Source: Cryptomeria japonica
Lineage: Eukaryota > Streptophyta > Pinopsida > Cupressales > Cupressaceae
DNA length: 64,000 bases
NCBI RefSeq assembly: GCF_030272615.1
Contig: NC_081415.1
Location: forward strand, 267,085,425 to 267,149,424
Direction: 5' to 3'
Below the pieces are notes generated by a model. That model was given only the letters and a program-made list of their open reading frames with translations. It was not told where the DNA came from and did no database searches. Position 1 is the first letter of the stretch. Each line of letters opens with the position of its first letter. Below, piece after piece: positions 57,051 to 64,000 of the stretch. The position numbers were made by a program, and so were the translations under genes.

Positions 57051-57710
57051 CGGATTATAGGGTTCACAATCTTAGGTATATCTCTAACAACCTTAATAGA
57101 ATTGATCTTCTCAATGCAATCAAAATTCACATGACATAGTCCTTTATGCCATAGCCAACTTTCATCAATCTCTGTAGTCAAACATGTCTTCTCACCGGAT
57201 TTTAAATGAAATATGTTACCTTTTGTCTTTGTACTGGTTGCAATCTCCAAGCCAGGTTTGTTAATGATTTTGCATTTTCCATCATTGAACTGTAATTGAA
57301 ATCCCTTATCTACCAATTGTCCTACACTCAAAAGATTATGCTTCAAACCTTCAACATAATAAACATTGTCAGTCTTGTTCTTACCATCCAATGATATAGT
57401 TCATTTTCCTTTAATCTTACATGCCTTGTAATATCCAAATCTAACTAGTCCACCATCAAATTCTTGCAAAGACAGAAACTTTCCTTTATCTCCAGTCATA
57501 TGATGTGAACAACCATTGTCAATTACCCATTCATCCTTGTCCTCACTTTTAGTAGCAAGTGCCTTCTCCTCAGGTACATTCTCTTACAATGCCAGATCAT
57601 CTTCCTTGGTAGCCAGGAATACCCATTCCTTCCCATTGTTGGATCCAATAGCAGAGTCTTCCGTCAATTCATCATATGAATCAGTAATTCCTTCCTCATC
57701 CGCTATGTAG
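56900..57710 (-). pseudogene. G: copia protease and integrase zinc part
   Basis: Near 57540-57500 (minus) EWVIDNGCSHHMTGDKGKF is the protease site, again Asp-Asn-Gly (AAT). A TAA (minus) near 57405 and frame 57391-56900 (YYVEGLKHNLLSVGQLVDKG, LWHKGLCHVNFDCIEKI) follow. The C-x-x-C of the zinc motif is damaged near 57050. Confidence 0.83.
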
Positions 57711-57739
57711 CATGATTTGTCTCTATATTTCTTGAATCT

Positions 57740-58703
57740 TTACTTGTTCTAATATCTAGGGTTAGGCTTAAATGATCTTTTAACTCTTTCTTCAAATCTT
57801 GAATTTCTTTCAAGACATCTAGATGCAAAATGATCAATCTTATTGCATGCAAAACATTTAAAAGGTGTTTTTCCTTCATACTTACTTCCTACCAGTCCTT
57901 TCGATACTCTTCTAGCAAATAGTGCTTCAAGTTGCTCAAACTCATCATCTTCTCTCTTCATATCTTCTAACTCTTTTGCATATAATCTTTCCAGACTTGC
58001 TTATCAGTTGTAGATGTAGATGCATAAAAAGAAAGTTCAGTCTTCACAGCTCCAGAAGGTCCAACTTCCTCAAGATCAAAAGCAGATAGTTTCCCAACCA
58101 AAAATCTTTGTTGACAGATGTATTAGCCATTGTTCTCAATTCATTAATAGTAGTAGCCTTCATTTTGTAAGCCGTTGGTAGGGCTCTCGGGACTTTAGAA
58201 ACAATTTCATCTTCGCTCAGAGTTCCACCACAACATTTAATTCCCATAACAATCTCATTTACCCTTTCCATGAATGCAATAATCCTTTCATCTTCTTCCA
58301 TCTTCAGGTTTTCATATCTCACCCGGTAACCATCAAGTTTAGAAAACTTCACTGTAGGGTCACCTTCATTAAGAGTCTGCAACTTGTCCCATATAGCCTT
58401 TCCAGATGATTTGTCTATTAATCCCATTATTTGCTAATTAGAAAGTGCACACAAGAGGGATTCTCTTTCTCTACAATCATTCTCAAGCTCCTTGTCCAGG
58501 TTTGCCGGAGGAGGATTGTCAGATCCCAGATTATAGGGTGTGACACCATTCTGTGTGATCTCCCAAATCTCCTTGCCAAGACATCTTAGATGAGTCTCCA
58601 TTTGAATCTTCTATACTATATAGTTTGTTCCTTCAAGCCTTGGTATATCCCTTCGAAAGATAGCTCTAGAAGAACTGGATGAACTTGAACTGTTAGTCAC
58701 CAT
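57740..58703 (-). pseudogene. G: copia Gag
   Basis: It starts at ATG 58703 (minus), MVTNSSSSSSSRAIFRRDIP, with stops at the TAG near 58612 and at 58435. Frame 58427-58044 is the UBN2 core (SGKAIWDKLQTLNEGDPTVK, YENLKMEEDERIIAFMERVN). Frame 57961-57749 carries a perfect zinc knuckle CFACNKIDHFASRC near residues 36-49. Gag would package element RNA. Confidence 0.87.
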
Positions 58704-58747
58704 AGGATCTTCCTCAAGCGGTTAAACTTTTTGCAGAGAGGACCAAA

Positions 58748-58759
58748 GCTCTGATACCA
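58748..58759 (-). promoter_or_regulatory. Primer-binding site of G
   Basis: Plus GCTCTGATACCA, a perfect TGGTATCAGAGC on the element strand, two bases from the LTR. Confidence 0.9.
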
Positions 58760-58761
58760 AT

Positions 58762-59972
58762 TGTTAGATAGTTCAGATAATCAGAAGACAACTAAGAGGG
58801 GGGGGGGTGAATTAGTTGTCTCAGATTACCAGAAGCATTAGAAATTTAAACTTTAATACTGGAACCCAAAAGAATAATACCGGAGTAGCAGTTAATCCAA
58901 TTAAGCATAAACAGTAATCACAGAATAAATACCATCCACATGACACTGAGATTTGTACGTGGAAAACCTGGTAAAGGGAAAAACCACGGTCGAAAGCCTA
59001 CCCACAGTCAAATAATACTTTTGCAGTAAGTATGTGAATTACAATGAAGGGGCCTACACTTGCAGGATGGCCAACAACCTAGAGCACACTTCTCATCCCA
59101 AAAGGAGTCTCGCTAACTACATATAAATCTAGACTACAATTTGGAGAAGTGTTGAATTACAAAAGATAGCATCTCATATGCCAGAGTATAATTTCGGTTA
59201 AGCTCAATACCGGAGGACTAAATCCTCCTACATAAACCTAGTTCGATCTCCAATGATTGACCAATTCCTTTTCTTGAATGATATTACATTATTTGCACAT
59301 TACATTCCTTGACCATGACCTCTTACTTTTACCATGATGATCTACAATGAGATCTTACATCTTATTTATACAAACCCTCAACCATAAACAATTAGGTTGG
59401 CCACCAAACAATAAATGAATTACATAATTACAAACCATGTCAGCCTTAGACCAAACAAGTAATATCAACACATAAGACATCTCGAAAATGCATCAATAGG
59501 TCCTATCCACACGTTACATTAATGTCGGTCCATAGCCTAGATCAACCGAGATCAAGTATAGGTCCACACGCTTCAGCAATGATCTCCAAATGCCAAGTAT
59601 CGAACATGATCACCAGCAGCATCCTAAAACTCCACAGAAGTTGCACCAACACCACTTATGCAATTCATCAAAGATCTCCATCAAAAGCTTTGCCAGTGAA
59701 ACCCTCGCCGGAACCAGAAACCAATCTTATTTGCCAGCAGGATAGCATCCAATCACAAGACCAAAACCAACTGACCAAATATGATTATAAGTATCATGAA
59801 CAAGCCAATTCTATCACTAGATTATACCGGATCATGCTGGATCCAATTTAACCAGAAACCACTCATCCTATTGGGACCAGAAGGGTGTCGGTAAAGCATC
59901 CAAATAGCTAGTGTTGATATCAATGAAAAAACATCAATGCAACACATAATCAATTCCACCAAATGGCCAACA
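58762..59972 (-). repeat. Right (5') LTR of G
   Basis: It begins TGTTAGATAGTTCAG and ends TGGCCAACA. A hairpin lies at about 58775-58830. A minus-strand TATAAATAA box at 59362-59370 is the likely promoter. Confidence 0.93.
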
Positions 59973-60284
59973 ATAAGAGTTTCCCTTAACCTAAGGCACT
60001 ACCCCCAACATATAACAAGGTTGAGGAATCAAGGAATGAACTCCAAAGGACACTTCACTTGTGGAGAACCATGGTAGATAGGTCACATGTGTTTGAAAAA
60101 AAGACAAATACACTACATAGAGGCAGTTTCTAATGAGGACTTTAAGGTAGAAGAGTCTAAACCTAAGATTGTTGTGGTTGAAGTTGATCATGAGGATCAA
60201 GGAGGAGAGAATTTAGGTAGCACACTTGTATAACTTTTAGGATATCACCCTCTTCATGTTAGAGGAGTCTTACGAGGATGTAGG
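59973..60284 (+). pseudogene. Gypsy Gag of I, C-terminal fragment with zinc knuckle
   Basis: The reading after G is PKALPPTYNKVEESRNEL, then FTCGEPW and GHMCLKKRQIHYIEAV. This is the end of the gypsy capsid with its single CCHC knuckle (first Cys lost; C, H and C kept, with a TAG between). NEDFKVEESKPKIVVVEVDHE follows as linker to the protease. It fits directly onto the fragment at 52465. Confidence 0.8.
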
Positions 60285-60500
60285 GTAACAATTGTGATTG
60301 ATAATGGGTCCACCCACACAACTTCTGTAATGAAGGTTTGGTGGCTAAGATGAGTTTAATCATTAAATATTTTGAAGGGATTAAGGTAACTATGGCTAAT
60401 GGGCCTACTATTCCATGCAACTAAAGGATTCATTAATTATAGTTAACTCTAAGAGGGTGGAATATGTGAGATTACTTCTATGTGATTGTCATTGGTGAGA
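60285..60500 (+). pseudogene. Gypsy protease of I
   Basis: The reading VTIVIDNGSTHTTSV at about 60290-60330 is the retropepsin site, with Asp-Asn-Gly where gypsy relatives usually have Asp-Gly-Gly or Asp-Ser-Gly. Stops and a frameshift follow. The VLRGCRVTI lead-in and LLLCDCHW text support the call. Confidence 0.65.
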
Positions 60501-61260
60501 CACGTTTGGTATTGGGAGTGAAATGGTTTCACTCACTTGGAAAGTACACATAATTATCAAACTTTTAGAGTTAAAATTCAAACCTGATAGGAAGGAGTTA
60601 GTTCTTCATGGCCTTTCTAATGGAGGTCCCATCATGATTTTTTGTAGACACCAAGTGGCTTGGGTAAACAAGGGCATGAGTTCTTAGATGAGCTTTGTGG
60701 TTTGGTGTACTTTAAACTTGAATTGCTATCAAGGTATCATTAAATAAAGGTTTGAGATAAGGATATGCACAAAACATCCTTTAGGTATCACTATAGGCAC
60801 TATGAGTTATTGGTCATTCCATTTAGGTTTACCAATGGACCCACCACTTTTTAGTCATGCAAAAATAATGTATTTATCTTAAAATTGTAAAAAAAAGTGT
60901 TGGTTTTCCTTGACAATATCTTGATTTACAATAATACATGGAAGTACACTTGATGCACATATATGGGGTCCTTGGCATACTCATTTAACAACATTATATG
61001 TTAATGTATCCAGATGTGATTTTAGTTTAATTGAAATATTATATTTAGGGCATAATATTAGTGCCCAAGGAGTTAGCATGGATGACTAGAAGATCAAGGC
61101 AATATAATATTGGCCTAGAATAAGGACCTTGTCATGTTTGAGGGGATTTTATGTAACTACTATAAGAGGTTTGTGAAAGGTTTTACACAAATTATAGCCC
61201 CATTAACATATTTGATGAAGAAGGGGGCCTTTATCTTGGAGCACTTTAGCACAAAGATAT
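60500..61260 (+). pseudogene. Gypsy reverse transcriptase of I
   Basis: Across three frames: RYH-IKV- then DMHKTSFRYHYRHYELLVIP (60735-60820), FTNGPTTF, and VLVFLDNILIYNNTW (60899-60945). The catalytic FxDD reads Leu-Asp-Asn, a G-to-A change. LGHNISAQGVSMDD near 61050 and the RGFYVTTIRG connection near 61145 follow. It is heavily decayed with many stops. Confidence 0.82.
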
Positions 61261-61630
61261 TTTGACAAGCACAAGAAGGTAATGAGTAAATGTTTTGTTT
61301 TGGCAATTCTAAAATTTTCATCCCTTTTTTTAGAGTGTGATACTTGAGGAGAGGGGATCAGAATAGCCTTGATGCAAAATAGACACTCTATAATATTTAA
61401 GAGTAGGAAGCTAAAGGAGATAGGGATGAGCTTTTCTATTTATAAGAAAGAGATGTTAGCCATCATGCATGTACAAGGTAAAAATTCAAACAATATTTGA
61501 TTGTGGGAAGTTTGTACTTAAAATGGATCATAATATCTTGAAATTATTCCTCAATAACAAGGATTTGAATGATATAAAGAAAAAATAGGTAAGCTACAAG
61601 ATTATGACTTTGACATTGAATATTTTTAGG
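61261..61630 (+). pseudogene. Gypsy RNase H of I
   Basis: Fragments include KEMLAIMHV (about 61448), VGSLYLKMDHNILKLFLNNKD and KLQDYDFDIEY (to 61624), the end of the gypsy RNase H. It is interrupted at 61621-61630 by element M. The reading continues at 62801 with GKNNVVVDALSRKP. Confidence 0.8.
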
Positions 61631-62800
61631 TATAGTTGACAAACTTGATAAGTACTTGTCATGTTTTTACTTTGTCAAGTTACTCACAAGTTGAATTGCC
61701 AATCAGACTTGTCAAATTTCTAGCATGTATTCATTTGTTGGCAATTACTTGCTAGAAACACAATTAGTTTGACCAAAAAAAACTCCCCATATGCATTAAA
61801 AATGAGAAATAGAAAAAAATGAGGAAAAAGACAAAAAATACTAAATAAAGTCAAGATTTTTTCCTATAAATGTATTAACACCCCTCACACTTACTCAAAC
61901 AACACATGGAGATAAAAATTTTTTAATAAAAATGTGCCAAATACTTGGTTTCTCCATTAAGTGATTAAATTGTGAAAATGGTGCACAACATGAAGTTTTT
62001 CCCTAGATCCCACGAGGGGCACTATCCCTCAAAACCACTAGGAGCATTGCCCCAATTCCCCATGAGGGGTGTTGCCCCATGACACAGTTGGGGTATCCAG
62101 TCCTAGACCACCACTAGTTATTGGAATCTCTTCTCATATAATAATTTTGATTACAATGATGGGCTTTGGGAGTGGAGATCAAAATCGGCAACTTAGACAA
62201 TTATGTTTATCACTATCATAACATCATTGATCTATGATGAAGTATCACACTATCAATATCAAATATTCAAACACCATTATTTTTATAAAGTATAACACAA
62301 CCTTGAGCTATGCACAAGAAAGGTAGACAATGAATTAGAGGTCATTGATTTTGTCAAGTCAAAGCCACAAACACAACCTTAAATATCAAATGAGGAGCTA
62401 CAATGGAGTGCAAGGATTAGAACCTCTCTCAGAGTTTTCACTAGGCTAGGGAAGAGAAATATGTAAAATTTGTAATATGCAATTAATGAATTTTTATGAT
62501 GATTTTCAAAGGCAGTCATCATTAATTCATAATAGTTTCTAGCTAGCTATTGAATCAAGATTTTGCATAGTGATACAATTTTGTACTCAAATTGTATTGA
62601 GATGAATCTAATTTAGTAGAAAACACCTTTTTACTCATTTATGGAGTTATTGGATATATTTTGTTATTAAAATTTGCAAAAAAAATATGTTTCTAAATAA
62701 ATCTAAGCAATTATTAAGTTGTCGAGTATTTCTTAAGCCTTTGTTGGTTCATAAATTTGGGTTCTATCAAGTTTTCCCAAGTCTGAGTCTACCAACTATG
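61631..62800. mobile_element. DNA transposon M, non-autonomous, with terminal inverted repeats
   Basis: A 1170-bp segment splits the gypsy frame between FDIEY and GKNNVV. Its ends are TATAGTTG (61631-61638) and CAACTATG (62793-62800), inverted apart from the last base. AAACTTGATA also recurs inverted inside both ends. Flanks TATTTTTAGG (61621-61630) and TATTAAAGG (62801-62809) look like a degenerate 9-10 bp duplication, which fits MULE-type or, less well, hAT-type insertion. No transposase is visible. A GGGGC/GCCCC-rich block lies at about 62013-62092. Confidence 0.7.
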
Positions 62801-64000
62801 TATTAAAGGAAAAAATAATGTGGTGGTTGATGCACTCTCTAGGAAACCTTATTTTTTCTCTATGACATATTTGTTGATTGAAAGTTTTCTATAATAGTCA
62901 AATATGCCAAAAAACATTCTCTATTAACATTTGAAATGGGAATACACAAGATGGTAGGTACAAAGTGGTTGATCAACTTATTATTTGCAAGGATAGAGTG
63001 TATATTACTCTAGAATCAAGGGTGAAAAAGATATTTTTGAGGGCATGTCATGACACAACTTGTTGAACATCCAAGGTACTACAAGGCATACAAGAAAACC
63101 ATGGAGCATTTTTCATCAAAAGGGCCCAAAAGTGATGTGTTGAGACACATTAAGCAGTGTTTTTTTGTCAATAAAACAAAAAAGTGGTAACCACTACCCA
63201 TTCTAAATAAAAATGGAAGATTATCTCTACGGAATTCATCACAAAACTCCCAAAGGTGCAAGGTAAAGATTGTATCTATATGGTTGTTGATAGACTCACT
63301 CAATTTACTCATTGTAATGTTATATATTCATAATATAAGGCCCCACACATAGTTTATATGCTCTTTAGAATGATTTTTAAACTTCATGGGTTGCCCAAGA
63401 ACATTTTATGTGATAGGGACAACAAATTCATCAACTTATTTTGGAATGAGCTCTGTTAATTAACATGCACACATTTGACCCCAAGCACTAGGTATCATAC
63501 TCAAACTAATAGAAAAATGAAAACCGTGAGAAAATGGATAGAAATTTACTTGAGTAACTAGCATGGGTAAAATGGCCACACCTTAGTGAGTACTACTATA
63601 ATTATACTCATCACATTTCTATAGGTATGAATTCTTTCAACGCATTCTATGGTTTTGATGATATTCCATTCATGGATTTGATTCATTCAAATAGTAGGGC
63701 ACCAGGAGCTAAAACCTACAACAATCTTGAAACCAAAAGAATTGGTTGTTGATCACCATCGAATTGAAAGAATTTTTGATATGATAGACATAGTATTCCT
63801 AATATTACAGCCCTATAAACAAACTTTCCTCAAGGAAAGTGGGGTTTAGAAGTTGAAGCCACATTTTTATAGTCCTTATAAGGTCATAAAGAGGATTGGT
63901 GAGATATTGTATAAATTAGAACTTCTAGTAAATAGCATAATTCACAATGTTTATCATGTATCTTTCTAGAACAATGCCATTGGACAACAAGTTACACATT
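62801..64000 (+). pseudogene. Gypsy integrase of I with C-terminal GPY-like part
   Basis: After GKNNVVVDALSRKP (62807-62850) come HPRYYKAYKKTMEHFS and SDVLRHIKQC (zinc-binding half, 63063-63160), VSIWLLIDSLNLL-type core text (about 63270) and LTCTHLTPSTRYHTQTNRKM (63460-63520). RIERIFDMIDIVFLILQPYK and PHFYSPYKVIKRIGEILYKL (63850-63920) with IIHNVYHVSF form the GPY/F-like end typical of chromovirus integrases. Stops and shifts are numerous. The window ends before any chromodomain or LTR can be judged. Confidence 0.8.

Larger units (their letters stand above)
52956..59972 (-). mobile_element. Ty1/copia retrotransposon G, minus strand, full-length
   Basis: G has LTRs of 1194 and 1211 bp (52956-54149, 58762-59972), TG...CA ends, a perfect primer site and all copia domains in order on the minus strand. 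It lies between the KKPLY and LPPTYNKVEES parts of the gypsy Gag of I. The flanks TGTAT and ATAAG do not match, so no target duplication survives or the ends have changed. The proteins closely resemble E and F. Confidence 0.92.
28606..64000 (+). mobile_element. Ty3/gypsy retrotransposon I, split by nested insertions, open at right end
   Basis: The coding pieces join in correct order once the insertions are removed: gag (28650-29130, 37383-37470, 52465-52955, 59973-60280), protease (about 60290), RT (60500-61260), RNase H (to 61630), linker (from 62801) and integrase (to 63960). The order protease, RT, RNase H, integrase is that of gypsy. Insertions are D, LINE J (with K, E, F, L), G and M. 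The LINE duplication (TTATAGCTAG) joins two gag pieces in one frame when one copy is removed. The 3' LTR lies beyond 64000. Confidence 0.85.

Noticed and set aside
53712-59851. Paired plus-strand frames in G LTRs (53712-53936 and 59522-59851)
   Set aside because: LTR copies again; lengths and ends differ and no domain is present.

Overview
This is plant nuclear DNA made almost wholly of decayed, nested retrotransposons. I see no intact host gene, tRNA, rRNA, CRISPR array or bacterial feature. The evidence is A+T-rich sequence, tRNA-Met-type primer sites (TGGTATCAGAGC), copia and gypsy Gag/Pol proteins, a plant L1-type LINE with zf-RVT and DUF4283-like domains, and LTR pairs differing at roughly 9-14% by spot counts. 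Many old full-length copies suggest a seed plant with a large, slowly purged genome, perhaps a gymnosperm; that is inference only.

Left part (1-11.1 kb). Element A (88-11104, TSD CATAA) has about 1.3 kb of own internal DNA and no recognisable genes. Element B (1503-8770) sits inside it, and B carries an ORF1-only LINE-type retroposon N (4253-5524, candidate TSD AACAATTG). The 3' LTR of A is split by a likely solo LTR, C (9350-11003, TSD CATAC).

Middle part (11.1-28.6 kb). A poorly resolved A+T-rich stretch holds a degenerate minus-strand retroelement (about 13.1-15.0 kb). A complete but dead Ty1/copia element H follows (15772-21436, near-perfect TSD TTTGG/TTTGA), with a tandem duplication at its 3' end. 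The next 7 kb (21.4-28.6 kb) shows no genes.

Right part (28.6-64.0 kb). One plus-strand Ty3/gypsy element I underlies everything. Its gag starts near 28.6 kb, resumes at 37.38, 52.46 and 59.97 kb, then runs through protease, RT, RNase H and integrase to the window end. It is split by D (29131-37377, gag-only LTR element, minus, TSD AATAT), LINE J (37471-52450, plus, TSD TTATAGCTAG), copia G (52956-59972, minus) and a TIR DNA transposon M (61631-62800). LINE J is itself split by TRIM K (39933-40305, TSD CTTTG), truncated copia E (about 40.9-43.1 kb) and copia F (43.1-51.3 kb). The left LTR of F holds retroposon L (44286-45246, 15-bp TSD, with an empty site visible in the other F LTR). One deletion joining E to F explains why the LINE reverse transcriptase is missing.

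Nothing here forms a working cellular pathway. The best second-look items are the reconstructable insertion history, the gag-only element D, the two ORF1-only retroposons with similar 3' tails, a paired-arm hairpin near the primer site of the E/F/G LTRs, repeated polypurine tracts, and decayed ACCGGT-like motif arrays.
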